Assembly: GCF_012489685.1 (NCBI RefSeq)
Contig: NC_080045.1
Span: forward strand, 2,609,001-2,673,000
Direction: 5' to 3'
Origin: Lotus japonicus
Taxonomy: Eukaryota; Streptophyta; Magnoliopsida; Fabales; Fabaceae
Length of the DNA stretch: 64,000 nucleotides
Part shown: piece by piece, positions 26,301-41,459 of the stretch
Numbering within the stretch: the first letter of the stretch is position 1
Layout of the letters: the number at the start of each line of letters is the position of its first letter
The notes under the pieces: generated by a model
The model's database searches: none
Told to the model about the DNA's origin: nothing
Seen by the model: the letters and a program-made list of their open reading frames with translations, nothing else
Made by a program: the position numbers and the translations under genes

Positions 26301-29173
26301 AAGTGTTTCTGTATCTAGGTTTCATTAGCACAAATGGAATACCAACTTCCTCGTCTAACAAAAATGTGGACTCATCTTGAGCGTCAAGCAGGAGGAAAGG
26401 TCAAGGGTATGGGTGAAAAACAAATTGAAGTGGACAAACGTATTTTGCGTAACCAAGTAAGTAAATAGTCTCATACAATTATTGTTGAAGTTATCAGCTT
26501 CTCTGTGAAAATCAATGGCATTTGATTGGATAAGTGTGCCATATACTAGTGCCCTATTATCAAATCGACACATTGTATATCTGTTACTAACCAAACTGTT
26601 ATACACATTATGCATTTCTGTAGAAGTTTTCTGTTATTTCTGTTTTACTTTGGGAATCTTAGTTCCTCTAAGAAATATCTAATGCCTGGGCTCTGACAGA
26701 TTGGTGTTCTCAAGAAAGAACTAGAATCCGTCAGGAAACATCGAAAGCAGTACCGTAACAGGCGTTTTTCAATTCCTGTGCCAGTGGTATCCTTGGTTAG
26801 TTTACAATTATATTGACGCTATTTTTTATTAGGCTGATATTGCCTTTGCATCTTAACATATATGGTAATGTTTGCCATATAAACGATCTTTCTGTTGTAT
26901 TGTTTTTTTTTTGGTTTGATAATGAGATATGCTTACTTGACAACGTTGTAGGTTGGTTACACAAATGCTGGTAAGAGTACGCTTTTGAATCAATTAACTG
27001 GAGCAGATGTTCTTGCCGAGGATAAATTATTTGCAACTTTAGATCCAACTACGAGGAGGGTACAGGTCAGTCAAAATTTACCTGGAGGATTTCCCATTTT
27101 TATTCACAAACTATTCATTGTCTTTATTTTATTCACAAACTTATTCGTAATGAGACTCAGATCTCATCTTCATTTTTTATATTTTTTTTATGAATAAAGA
27201 ACTAGCCCAAGACCTTAAAATCGGCCTTTGCCTTGCAGCATAATCATTTCCTATGTTTACAGTGTAGTGTGGCTGTGGGATGGATACAACTCTTGGTTGT
27301 TTTTATTTTTTTAGAGTTAGTATGCAGGAAAATGAGTCTTGTGCAGCCAGTTTAGGTTATAGTTACTTTAACATGATGCGCTTTGTTCATTTGTTGTGAT
27401 CCAGATGAAGAATGGAAAGGAGTTTCTCCTAACAGACACTGTTGGTTTTATTCAGAAGTTGCCTACAACACTAGTAAGAAAGATAGCTGTATTGCGATTA
27501 ATGATGCTTTCGATGTTTGATGAAAATTATGCTATTGATAGTTTGAGTTATTTCTTTATTTTCTATCAAATTAACAAGTTGCTATGAAGCTTAGGCCCAA
27601 ACTTTGAAATAATGACCAAACAGTATTATCATTTTTCTGCTTTCTGTAGGTTGCTGCCTTCAGAGCTACGCTGGAGGAGATATCAGAGTCATCACTTTTG
27701 GTGCATGTGGTTGATATCAGGTTATATATCAGTAGAACTACTGGGATGAACTTTATCTTCGGAGAAAAGGAATTTTGCACGACTAGTGGTTGACCTACAA
27801 CATATCTCATTAATTATTTGTAACTTTGCAGTCACCCCCTGGCTGAGCAACAGATAAATGCTGTGGACAAAGTTCTCTCAGAACTAGATGTATCACCAAT
27901 TCCAAGATTGATGGTCTGGAACAAGGTATTGGAGAATAGTTTTATTGGTTTCTCTATTCTTAAATAGTATATTGAGTTAGCCATCTTCCTTTATATTGTT
28001 AATTTGTATAGATATTAATACCCTTGGATTGGACCTAGAGGATATATTGATATTTAATAGATACCCTATCATTTAAGATTGGAATCATTAGATATTGGGA
28101 CTTAACCAAAATGCTTTAAAATCAATTCCAGGGTTATAGACTGCTTTTGGATCAAAATTGGTTCTCTTTATTATCATTTACTTGATTATCAGTTTCTCAA
28201 AGGAATTAATTTCTTCTGTTAGAATTGACTCAAACTATGATGTTGATTCTATTTCTTTTTATGTTAGTCACTCTGTTTGTTGATTCTTAATTTTTTCTCC
28301 TCCATCAAAAAACTTTATAGCAATTGAACATTCTGGTATATCTTCTTATGGGGCAGGTTGATAAGGCTAGTGATCCTCAGAAAATCAGACTTGATGCTGA
28401 AAAAAGAGAAGATGTTATATGCATATCTGCTCTAACTGGCGAAGGGTTACAAGAATTCTGTAATGCAGTTCAAGACAAACTAAAGGTACAAAGTTGAAGC
28501 CAACCTTAAACATATTTTAAAATACACCTTTTTATTTTTTTTATAGCATGTAGTCCATTTGTTAGAGGGCGATCCTCGGTGCAACGGTAAGGTTGCCGCC
28601 ATGTGACTTTGCGGTCATAGGTTCGAGCCGTGAAATCAGGCTCTTGCGAAATGCAAGGTAAGACGGCTTACATTAGATCCACTAAGTGGATCCAGCCGCT
28701 CCCTGGACCTCGCGCATACCGGGAGCTTTATAGCACCGGTTTGCCCTTTATGTAGTCCATTTGTTAGAACTACTCACATTTGCTAATCAAAATTTTATTA
28801 TTCTTTAGGACTCCATGGTATGGGTAGAGGCTTTGTTACCATTTGAAAATGGGGACCTTCTCAGCACCATACACCAGGTTGGAATGGTTGAGAAAACTGT
28901 AAGTAGATACCCACCCTTCCTTGCCCATGAATCAATTACCACCGTTGATCAAAATCTGGAACTAGAATTTAATTTTTCTTTTAAATTAGCAGATTCCACA
29001 TTGCTTATCAGATCATGGTTTTCCTAATTGTTATTGTCAAACTTGCTGACCTTTAACTTTTGATTCATATATAGGAATATACAGAGCAAGGGACATATAT
29101 CAAAGCTCATGTGCCCCTACGTTTTGCAAGATTGCTTACACCCATGAGGCAAATGTGTGTATCACGACCTTAA
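23395..29173 (+). CDS. HFLX: HflX-type GTPase, probably plastid-targeted
   Basis: The CDS has thirteen exons: 23395-23790, 23882-24027, 24634-24750, 25702-25816, 26319-26456, 26700-26795, 26952-27065, 27405-27473, 27650-27720, 27832-27925, 28357-28485, 28809-28898 and 29075-29173 (557 aa). The N-terminus is Ser/Thr/Pro-rich and acidic-poor at first, as in chloroplast transit peptides. The HflX N-terminal domain with YIGSGKV follows. The GTPase domain has G1 GYTNAGKST (338-346), G3 DTVGF (385-389) and G4 NKVD (451-454). Bacterial HflX is a ribosome-associated GTPase that can split stalled ribosomes; a similar role in the plastid is inferred. Intron 4 appears to start with GC rather than GT. 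Introns carry an inverted duplication (intron 2) and an Au SINE (intron 11). Confidence 0.93.
24059..24355. repeat. Long inverted duplication (hairpin) in HflX intron 2
   Basis: The left arm (24059-24191) and right arm (24227-24355) are inverted copies around a 35-nt spacer. The 49 nt nearest the loop (24143-24191) are identical to their partner. Identity falls with distance from the loop and includes a 4-nt indel. In the transcribed intron this would fold into a nearly continuous stem of about 130 bp. It is not a standard MITE, as I see no clear target-site duplication. Such inverted duplications are a known source of young MIRNA or siRNA loci. Confidence 0.85.
28567..28749 (+). mobile_element. 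Au-type SINE with 19-bp target duplication
   Basis: This is a tRNA-derived SINE in HflX intron 11. It has an A-box-like GGTGCAACGGTAAGGT and a B box GGTTCGAGCC at about 28620-28629. The 3' half carries CCTGGACCTCGCGCATACCG and GAGCTTTATAGCACCGG-like sequence and ends in a short T-run, as the plant Au SINE family does. A perfect 19-bp duplication, ATGTAGTCCATTTGTTAGA, flanks it at 28548-28566 and 28750-28768. It lies in the sense orientation of the host gene, between exons 11 and 12. Confidence 0.93.
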
Positions 29174-29802
29174 CATAAGCATATAAATTTTATGTTACAC
29201 TTCCATAATTATTTGCCATTAGGTAATGTAGAAAATGTAATATAGTTTTGCATCATTTATGTTTGAAGTCATGGGTGAGGGAAACGAGAAATAGTAGCTT
29301 GCAGCATAACATGTCTCATAAAGTTGTACATATATGTATGTATGTAACCATTGGAGTCATTCTCAAGCCCTTGAAAATGGAGACTCTATTGAAGGATGGC
29401 AATGCGACTGCAGTTTGCCATAACATATCTTTGCTTTGTCTTTATACAATATTTAGTTATTAACACCATAATCTGTGAAATTGCTAAGATATTAGCATTT
29501 TATCACATTCAAATAGAAAACTCAATACTTATCAGCAATAATCCATGAAAGGCGATCTGGTGTGGTTTAATTCTTCTAGGAGACTATTTATTATATATGA
29601 ATCAGATAAATTTCACACACTTATGTGAAAAAAAAGGGGGAAACTATATTTACAAATTTACAAATTAAAAAATAAAAGGATATTCTACTATCACCTTGGC
29701 CTTATTTTCAAAGAGACGGTAGAAGATAGCAACTGGATAAATATAAAGCCATTAGATGGTAACAGTTTTGATAATGTGCAAATATTTGCAAGAGGATTAA
29801 GA

Positions 29803-30055
29803 GTGTGCTTGGATAAACAATTTAATTAAGAGCTTATGACAATAGGTCTTTATCGCATAAGCACTTATTCATAAGCTAATTTGAGAAACTTATTGAAATA
29901 AGCTGAAAATAGGTTATAGAGAAGTATAAGCTCTTCTTCGTGAGCAAATTTGAACTACTTATAGGTCATAAACTATTTGCATAAGCTTTCACATACTTGC
30001 ATACATGCTTATGTTATAAGATAAACTCAAATAAGATTTTCAAAACAAGGCCTAA
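29803..30055. mobile_element. MITE, family copy 1 (GTGTGCTTGGATAAA ends)
   Basis: The left end reads GTGTGCTTGGATAAACA. The interior repeats ATAAGCTTAT- and CATAAACT-like blocks in both orientations. Related sequence recurs in PRX9 intron 3 (34404-34672) and near 57566-57812. Together the three copies define a dispersed legume-type family. Precise ends and target-site duplications were not settled. Confidence 0.5.
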
Positions 30056-30329
30056 CTATAACATTCAAATTTCGAAGTTAGTAATTTTTAATGATTGGTC
30101 ATACCTCAATTTCTTCTTTAAACATAACAAATTAAGTAAATTAGGTTAACATAGATGACCAATTAATGTTAGTATATAGTATATACTACTATATACTAAG
30201 TAAACTCCAAGCCGATAAAAAAAAACTAAGTAAAGTCCAAGTTTAATCTATTGACATGTATGCTTGAGCTGATTACTTTTATTCTTTTTTACGTTTTTTT
30301 ATAAGGAAATATTAGTTGTTAATTGTTAG

Positions 30330-30430
30330 TAAATTAGTTCATTTGTCACGATTTGAACCCTGACCCTTCACCCTGCAATCCCTTCATTTTCCTTAACTCA
30401 CCAAGTGAGTTACCTTGCCCCACTTATTCT
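30330..30430 (-). mobile_element. tRNA-derived SINE remnant (antisense)
   Basis: Read on the minus strand, the segment has a tRNA-like head with AACTCACTTGGTGAGTTAAG, then a spacer, then GGGTTCAAATCGTGAC resembling a B box. It abuts the target site of the neighbouring Mutator-like element. Boundaries are approximate. Confidence 0.35.
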
Positions 30431-30435
30431 TTTTA

Positions 30436-30967
30436 GGCTTAATTACAACTTTGGTCCCCGATGTTTACCAATGCCACGATTTTGGTCCCCCACCTAATTT
30501 AATTACATGGATGGTCCCCGACGTTGTAGGTCGTGTGCAACGTTAGTCCTACCGTTTATTTCTTAATGGAGGATGCTTACGTGGACGTCTAGTTGGAGAG
30601 AAAAAGGAGATCTGAGAAGAGAGGGAAGCACGTGAGTATCACGTGAACCTTATATGAACTCATTATACCTAAATCTGAAACCCTAGGGATCTAAATCGCG
30701 TTACCTTCTTCGTTCCAGGGAGGTCAGGGGTTTGGGTATAATGGGTTCAGATAAGGGTCACGTGATACTCACGTGCTTCCCTCTCTCCTCATACCTCCTT
30801 TCTCTCTCCAACTGGACGTCCACGTAAACCTCCTCCATTAAGAAATAAACGGTATGACTAACGTTGCACACGGCCTACAACGTCGGGGACCATCCATGTA
30901 ATTAAATTAGGTGGGGACCAAAATCGTGGCATTGGTAAACGTCGGGGACCAAAGTTGCAATTAAGCC
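30436..30967. mobile_element. Foldback Mutator-like MITE with 9-bp target duplication
   Basis: A perfect 9-bp direct repeat, TTCTTTTTA, flanks the element at 30427-30435 and 30968-30976, the length typical of Mutator-like elements. The TIRs begin GGCTTAATTACAACTTTGG and GGCTTAATTGCAACTTTGG. They remain about 90% alike for well over 160 bp, so nearly the whole 532-bp element is palindromic. It contains several CACGTG (G-box) motifs in both arms. There is no transposase. It sits about 1.9 kb upstream of the PRX9 start codon. Confidence 0.88.
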
Positions 30968-30976
30968 TTCTTTTTA

Positions 30977-32764
30977 AGTAAATAATTCTTCCAGCATACA
31001 ATAAAAATTGTGGCATCAGTAATTTATTTAAACATTGAAAAAGAAATCTCTGACTTTTCTGAATGTAAATAGAATCAAAAGTGAAAGTGATATCATGTAA
31101 TTATCATGTGAAAGCAAGCTCAGCAGTTTGCTTGGACTCTAACAAAAACAAAATTGTACTCATATTCAGTTCAGCCATTGAGCCTCTTCTTGTTTACCTT
31201 ATTCTACACATGGAGCCATTTTTATCTGTCTTTCCTTTTATCTCAAGAAGAAACCACAAAAAGAAGGAGAACAAAAAAAAGGAAAGGAGGTAACACAAAC
31301 AGAATCATCTTAACGCGGTTTCTGCATATATATAGATGAAGACATTTTTCAAGTTTCTGTTTTTTCAACACGTAAAATGACATCAGAGATGGGTGTCCAT
31401 GTGCCAGATAGACACACTACTTCTTTCAGCTTGAATAACAATGCTCAAAAAGAGAAATAAAGGAATCGAGCCAAATTCAATTCCTAACCTTGCTCCCCAA
31501 AATGGCACCCCTTTGCCCCAAAAACAAAGGTTGCTTTTCCGAGTGAAATGATAGGTGCTTGTACATTCCCTTTTAATGTGTAAGCCTTTGACAAGGTTCA
31601 ATTTTCATTTCTCAGTAGAAAGTGGCAACTTTGTGCAATACTTTTAACCTTATCATAGTACATTATCTTTATTTTTAAGCCTAACCCATACAATAGGTTT
31701 GGTTTCAATATCTTAGAATCATTTTTTTTGCTAAAAAATCCTACTCTTATTATGTGTTTGGATGGACACTTATATCTCCTAGAATCATTTCACCCTCTGC
31801 ATAAGTTAATCTCAAGGCAACTTTGGATCAACGTTGTCATACTTTGGTAAAAGTGAGTTGAAAATGAAATGATTTACAGTTGGATCTATTTATGAAAAAA
31901 CTTATATGTAAAGGGAAAATGATGTGTAGACATCTGCATAGTGCAGACATCTAACAAACACCCAATGTGAGAAAGGAAGAGAAGAGAGAGAATTAGTTGA
32001 TGTGATATATGTAAGAAGATAGAAATAGAGAGAAAAATGAGGTTGTCTAAAAAAAAAGAGAGAAATGAGGTGTGTTTGGTGTTTTCACTGTTTGTATGTT
32101 CAAGTAACGCAAAATTGATTTTAGGACTAACATCAATTCTTCAAGATGACTCTCAAATATCTATATTGCCATCCGAAAGTATTTTACTCAATGAAAATTG
32201 ATTCCGAGGTTCACCCAAACACACACTCAATAGCTTCTTCCATAATTACTTATGTCCCTAATGTGCTAACCTAAGTTTCCAATATAGAAATCTACAGGGT
32301 TTTCCAAAGAGGTTTAAATTTAGCTTATGAATGCCATAACAATACTTTAAACAGAACAAAGTTGCTGAGTGAAGTGAGTTATTAATCATTGGAAATCAAT
32401 AAAGTAGGTATTAACAAATTCGTAACTTGTAAACACATAAGTACATACTTTATCTCAATCATTGGTTGTGATTATAAATTTATAATTATCATTTAGACCT
32501 CTTTTTTTTTGGTACAATCATTTAAACCTCTAATAAACCGTAACCCAGACTTTACAGCAGTTAAACTTACATAAATAATTTTTGACTGTTTTGATCTGGT
32601 CCAGGAGCAGGTAATAGTACCAGAATCACTTTCAAAACTGAACACACTGCATCAGGGGAAGTACAGAGGCAAAACATGTTGATCCTTGAAACAGTCATCA
32701 CTTGCCTCCCAAATTAGGTGATTTGGTAAAGAGAGTAGGTAGTTTAATTTGATCCTTTAAGCAG
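30977..32764. other. Intergenic DNA upstream of PRX9 with MITE-like sequence
   Basis: A decayed element with ends GTGTTTGGATGG (about 31755) and TTCACCCAAACACAC (about 32212-32226) appears to hold a purine-rich secondary insertion near 31918-32095. No gene was recognised. Confidence 0.4.
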
Positions 32765-32773
32765 TATATATAT
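32765..32773 (+). promoter_or_regulatory. Putative TATA box of PRX9
   Basis: TATATATAT lies about 80-90 bp upstream of the start codon at 32853, a suitable distance for a plant core promoter with a short leader. Confidence 0.5.
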
Positions 32774-32852
32774 CAAAACAATCCAACCCAAGTGAACATA
32801 CATACAAACAATCATCCAAACAAGCTCTTAAACTCAATTGCCACTTGTCACC

Positions 32853-35111
<2,259 letters not shown>

Positions 35112-36436
35112 TTAATAAGATAAGCCTATATATGTTGCTACATTATCATACTAGCTAGGCATTGATGAAGTGTTATGTTTTGCTTATTTTAGACTAATTG
35201 TGTTGCTTCTAAGCTCAGTGTTAGTGTGTTATGAAGGTTTGAATAATGATGTTTCTATGTTACTTTGATAAGCTTATTGCTGTTGAAAGTTGAAGTCAAA
35301 TGCTGCAAGAAATTAAAATATGTCTGTAGCTAAAAAGCTGCTCTCCTTCTATAATGATATGATTAAAAAAGGTGAATTGCGAATTTTCATCCTATTCTTA
35401 GATGAGGGTCATGAATCATATACACACAACTCAAAGCAAGTAATGCTAAGGGATATAACTTTTTTTTTAAGTGAAGAGTTCATTTGTGTTTTACATTCCA
35501 ATTTCAATAAGTTACAAGTGGATAAAAAACAACTTCTACAATAATCTTATCCCACTAACGTGAAGTTCACTATATAGATTTCAATACGCCATTAAACTCG
35601 ATCACAGATCACATCTAATGGAATATTATTGATAGTAAAATCATTTTTAATAAGATCTTTCAATGTTCTTTTTGCTTCCATCTACCATTTTTTGAGAGAA
35701 AATTTTTGTAGAATACAAGGGTCATTACTCCCTCCCTCACAAATAAAACATTTACTTTTCACTTTTTATTTTTAAAAAATATTAAGTTGTGAATAACTTA
35801 CCCTAAAACGAAATGTGGCATCATTAGAAGTGAGGTATTAGCTACTCTTATAGCACTGAACAAATTTTCCTTTGTGTTTGAGTTTGTAAACATGATACTT
35901 TCTCTTCAGTCATTATTCTCAAAGATATTGATTTGACCGATATTTATGCTACTAAAGACATGTGTTTCCCTAGTTGTTGCACGATTTGCAACTCCAACAT
36001 AGAATGATAAAAGTTTTTTACACTCAAAAGTCAGTTAGTTTCTTTGTTAATTTTGAGGGTTTTAGTATAACCTTGTCGGTTTCTTATCATGATTCAGGTG
36101 AACGCATTAACTTCTCAGCTTAAGTGAGCATGTTTGTTCTCATTTTACTAATGTATTTGTATTTGTATGACGAAATCACTCATGGAGATTTAATCTTACA
36201 TGTTATGGTTCGGCAACTTTAGGTATTTATCCCAACATGATTTTTTAAAAAAATCAAAATTATATTAATGATGATATTATGGTCATGAACTAATATAAAA
36301 CTAGAGTCATTTGTACACCTAAGCCACAGTTTAGTTATATAGTTTGGAGAGCTATGAATCTGAATCTGAATCTGAATCTGAGGGATAAGATGAAGATGAA
36401 TAATAGTAGTTGAATTCAATTCAATTGATCATCACA
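35112..36436. other. PRX9 3' UTR and glycosyltransferase promoter region
   Basis: No other gene is recognised. A short (TGAATC)n hexamer repeat at about 36356-36380 lies just upstream of the next start codon, probably in the 5' UTR. Confidence 0.45.
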
Positions 36437-39400
36437 ATGGCGAGGCATTCGCCGGCGTGGTTGACGGCAATGCCGAAGAACTGGTTTCCCCTGCTAGTGC
36501 TAGCGGCGGTCTTGTCTCTCTCAACCGTCACCCTCCTCTTCATCCGAACCACTTCCGATTCCTGCAACGCTTCTCAGCCTCATCCCGAGCTTCATGTTCC
36601 GCCGTCGCCGGAACCGTCCCTGGAGTTCATGAAGTCGAAGCGGGTTCTGATGGTCTCGCACGAACTCTCTCTCTCCGGCGGTCCTCTGCTGCTCATGGAG
36701 TTGGCGTTTCTGTTGCGCGGTGTCGGCTCCGACGTCGTTTGGATCACCAACCAGAAGCCTCTGCAATCTGACGACATTGTGTACAGTTTGGAGAATAAGA
36801 TGTTGGACAGAGGGGTGCAGGTAGACGTAGTAGTTCTTTCTATCTATTCATCTCAATCACATTTGCTGTTGTTGTGAATAACTGTATTGTATGGTGCTTT
36901 CAAATTTGCACATTCATTCAATGTATGAGAAGTTTGAATGCAAGTTACAACCATTTTAGATTGAACAAGTGTGGAAAGTGTAATGTTTTGTTGACGTATC
37001 TTTTTCACCGGAAAAAAATGAGTGATATGATATGTGATGTGACAGGAAATGCAGAGAGATAGGAAGAAAAATGCGTGGAAATGAGATAAGAGAGAAAGTG
37101 AAGTGCGAGTGAATCATTACTGTTTAAATTACCGTTGTATTGTGACAATTTTTTGGAAATTGGGGATAAATGAAGCTGACGCATAGACATTTCCAGCAGA
37201 GTGGACAAAAAATTTAATGAGAAATTTGAATACTAGAATTTTAGATTAAACATATGGCAGAAGTGTGTTAAATTACGGTTGCATTCATGGTTGTGGTTGT
37301 GTCACAACATTTGATATAGCTGAAAATTGTGGATAAATGTGGTTGATGCATTCATAATTACGGTTAAGAAACAGCAGAGAGGACAAGAGTTTTAATCTTT
37401 GCCGGTTGTTGCTAAGTGGAATTTAAAACTATTGAGAACTTAGAAGCAATATTTGGCATTTTATAGGTTTTGGCTGCAAGAGGCAAAGAGGCTGTGGATA
37501 CGGCTCTTAAGGCGGACCTAGTGATTCTGAACACTGCTGTGGCCGGGAAGTGGCTTGATGCGGTTCTCAAGGAAAAAGTTTCGGAGGTTCTTCCAAAGGT
37601 TTTGTGGTGGATTCATGAAATGCGAGGGCATTATTTCAAAATGGAATATGTTAAGCACCTCCCTTTTGTTGCAGGTGCAATGATCGATTCCCATACCACC
37701 GCAGAGTACTGGAAGAATAGGACTAGGGAGCGTTTAGGGTATGCTTTTCTTGGTTGTGATTTTCAATGTTTTTGCCGCTAGTTTTGAATAATGTAACCTT
37801 GGCCACACTGTGCCCTGCAACTGCAATTTAATGCTTTCTATCATGTTATTAAGTGTTTTGGTTGGATTTTGTAGGATTAAAATGCCTGAAACTTATGTTG
37901 TGCATCTTGGAAATAGCAAGGAGCTAATGGAGGTTGCGGAAGATGGTGTAGCAAAGAGGGTTCTTCGTGAGCATGTCCGACAATCTCTTGGATTGAGAAA
38001 TGATGATCTACTTTTTGCCATCATAAATAGTATGATCTCTTCCTTGATGTTTTCTACCCTCACTCATTAACTATGCCAATGTAATTCGTTGGATGTGTTT
38101 AGGATGTGTTTGCTTTTGTTGAGAAGGGGAACATGGTTGTAGGCACAAGGAAGAGATGTAAAATTAGTAATTTCCTTCACTTCCGGAGTTACGGTTCTAA
38201 CATAGATAATTTGTCTTTAGCAGCACTTGTTATGGAATAACCTGATCCATCTGTCTGTCGATTATAGTTTTTCTTATTGCAATCTGGATTAGATAGCTAC
38301 TCATAATCATAAAATTCCCTTGTGTATGTGAATTGAGAGAGCCTAGGGTCAGCGATGAAGTAGGGATAGGCAAGAAAGGAGATTGTGATGATTCCACAAA
38401 TTATCACTTTCTCTTTATGTAATTCATCACAAAATTCAATGGTTGAAGTGCATACCAATTTAACCCTCTCCTTTGGTATATATCCCTTTGATTCATTTTG
38501 ACAATCCTTTTTGCCGGTCTATATTTTGAGCATCAAGGGTGATATAATTGCAGGTGTTTCACGTGGTAAAGGGCAAGATCTATTTCTTCGGTCCTTTTAT
38601 GAAAGTTTGCTACTCATCCAAGAGAAGAAACTGCAGGTTCCATCTTTGCATGCTGTAGTTGTAGGGAGTGATATGAGTGCACAGACAAAGTTTGAAATGG
38701 AGTTACGTAATTTTGTCATAGAGAAAAAAATCCAGGACCGTGTTCACTTTGTTAACAAAACTCTGGCAGTGGCTCCCTACCTTGCTTCTATTGATGTTCT
38801 GGTTCAGAATTCTCAGGTATCTTCTCATAATATACCATGCTAAGATGTGCATTAAACAAATTACGTTTTACATTCTATCATCTCGTTTTACATTCTTATT
38901 TTGATTTGTTTCTAGCTTCCATAAAGTATTAATGAAAAGTTCAGTGAGGGACTCAAGATAGATTACATAATGGTTACTAGTCCAGTAGTCCCCTGTCTAA
39001 AGTTTCACACCTCATAGCCTTCTTGAAACAATCAACGAGTTTTGCCTCAGCCTTCTTTATTTTGTTCACGAAATACATGAATTGTTCTGGTAAATTATTT
39101 CTAAATCTTCTTCTCTTCATATTAGGCACGGGGAGAATGCTTTGGGAGGATAACCATTGAAGCAATGGCATTTCGCTTGCCTGTACTTGTAAGTATAAGT
39201 TTCCTTGACAATATGCCTTTTCCTGTCTTATCTTTTTTTTTTGTAATGTTTACTTTCCTCTAGTTTTGCTCATCAGTTGTTTAGGTCCGGTTTGCTGCAT
39301 ATGCTGCTTTCTTTCTTTATTCATTTCTCATAAATCTCTGTGATGTTACTGTTTTATCTTTTATTTCATTTTTCATCCAGCACACATGCAATCACTTGCT

Positions 39401-40062
39401 CTTCAATTAAAAAGAAAGGAAGAATAAAGAAGTTATTTAAATTTTCATTGGTCTTCGTGCAGTATTAATTCAAGCATCAAGATGCCTTTTCAATAGCCAT
39501 TTTTCTTTCCATGCCAAGATTATTGGAATCAGAGCTGAAGTGCTGTTTTGATTTTACAATTTTGCTTGTTCAAGACAGAATTATTTTGTCTTGAAAACCT
39601 GAAATGAAATACACAACTAATTCATACTTCGATAAATTTTGCCTGTCATAGGATACATCTTGTGTTTCTTTGCAAACTTAGTTTAGCACTCTCTGACTAT
39701 TTAATCAAGGCTAGGTAATTGCAATACAAGACATTTTATTTTGAAAATCTTTATGCATGTTATCATGTCTTATTTTGTTGTAACAATTTTTTTATGATTA
39801 ACAATAATCCCAGGGAACTGCGGCTGGGGGCACTGTGGAGATTGTGGTAAACAGGACAACTGGTTTACTGCATCCTGTTGGAAAAGAAGGTGTGACACCT
39901 CTTGCAAATAACATTGTGAATTTGGCAACTCATGTTGAGAGAAGGCTGACAATGGGAAAGAAAGGATACGAGAGAGTGAAGGAGAGATTTCTAGAGCCCC
40001 ATATGGCGAATAGAATCGCATTGGTTCTGAAGGAAGTGTTACGGAAGGGTAGACACAATTAA
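36437..40062 (+). CDS. GT4-type glycosyltransferase, type II membrane protein
   Basis: The CDS has six exons, 36437-36820, 37467-37738, 37875-38029, 38554-38816, 39126-39188 and 39814-40062 (461 aa). The ATG at 36437 is the first in frame. A hydrophobic anchor at 17-36 (FPLLVLAAVLSLSTVTLLFI) after a short basic N-terminus suggests a Golgi- or ER-anchored type II protein. The N-domain has VLMVSHELSLSGGPLLLMELA, an acceptor-side pattern of GT-B enzymes. The C-domain has VVVGSD and ends with ARGECFGRITIEAMAF, whose E362 and E370 form the EX7E motif of GT4 retaining enzymes. Plants annotate this group loosely as UDP-glycosyltransferase superfamily. Donor and acceptor are unknown. Confidence 0.9.
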
Positions 40063-41454
40063 ATTAACCACAGCTTAAGCATACTGTTTTAAAGCTGTAA
40101 ACTAATTCTACAGGGAAAGGAGAATGGATTGGTGAGAGTGAATGAGAAATTGGTCTATGTATACTGTTGTAAGGGACCGGATCCTCTCCAGTGACAAGAC
40201 GAATGGATCCTCTCCTGGGTTCTGATATGATAGCTTTCCTTGTTATGGACTCCTCGTGACATGATGGACAGTTGCAGCATCTTCTTGGTACAGATTGGCA
40301 GTTCCATCCAACTACAAAATCGAAACTCTTTTCTACAGGTCAGGTTAAAAGTTTCATCTTCCTGTCTGTGATGGATAATAGATTGACTCAAGTAGATGCA
40401 AGCAAAATCTTCCACATGCAATGACCAAGCCAAGTATTACACCTTGTATGAAGACATGATTCACAGAACTTAGCATTATGTTAAATTATTCACCCCAAAT
40501 GAAGAGCATTCAAAGACCCTGATATCAAGTAACTCTCCTCTCCACTATTTTGAAATGTAAGTCTAGCAGGCTAAAAGCCATCGATGATTTTATGGTACTT
40601 CATCAACAGAATAAATAGGATAGCCATAGTCCTGCAAGCTTGTAGTTTAGTCACTTTTGGGTGATATTGATGGCAGATGTGCAATTTCTCACCATCATAC
40701 ATTTCTCTTCCAATTCAAGTAATGTTAACTCCTACGTTATCCTCCCCTTTAAACTCAACTTATATATTGTCTTATAATCAATTTCTTTTTACTACTGTAT
40801 ATTTGTTGGGAAACTGTGGCAGTCCGTCTCAACATATGACTTTTATTGAGTTTGAATTTATGTTATCACCCTTATCCGGATTCTAGTTTGCCTACCATCT
40901 GGACAAATATCTTGTTGGCATCTTATATTCAATTTGCTGCGATATTAGATGCTAATGTGTACTGCCAGAAAGAAAACTACATAATTAAGAAATTTGTATA
41001 CCTGCATAAATAGGCAAAAAGAAAAAGAAGGGTATCAGCTTTTAAGTTCAACAGATGAATGCAACTCCTACAAAAGATGATGAGTTCGTTTGACTAATTA
41101 ACCGAAATATGATGGCTTATTTTAAATTTAATAAGTATATTTCTATTGCGCAGATTGTGAGGTGAAAGATTAGTTAATTTCACAATAATCGGTTATGGAA
41201 TGCATTAATTTTTTTATTTAGAATCACTTTGAAAAACAATTACTTCACTACTATCAGTTTCCAATTGTGATTGCATCATAAGGTAACCTTGCTAATACAC
41301 TACAGTACATTGTATGTAAATTTAAATAGGTCTCTCTACAATTACTTCACTACTATCAGTCTCTTTACAAGAACCAAAGTACTTCTCCTCCACGTATCTA
41401 GGATTTGTCTAGATTTCAAAATCTCATTGAACAATCAAGCCAACTAATACCTTA
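40063..41454. other. Glycosyltransferase 3' UTR and intergenic DNA
   Basis: No gene is recognised. The last 20 bp (CCAACTAATACCTTAGTCTC-like) also occur in similar form near 51169-51188, on the other side of the retroelement. Confidence 0.4.
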
Positions 41455-41459
41455 GTCTC

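Noticed and set aside
28580..28640. tRNA-like A and B boxes
   Set aside because: They belong to the Au SINE; no cloverleaf with anticodon and acceptor stem is present.
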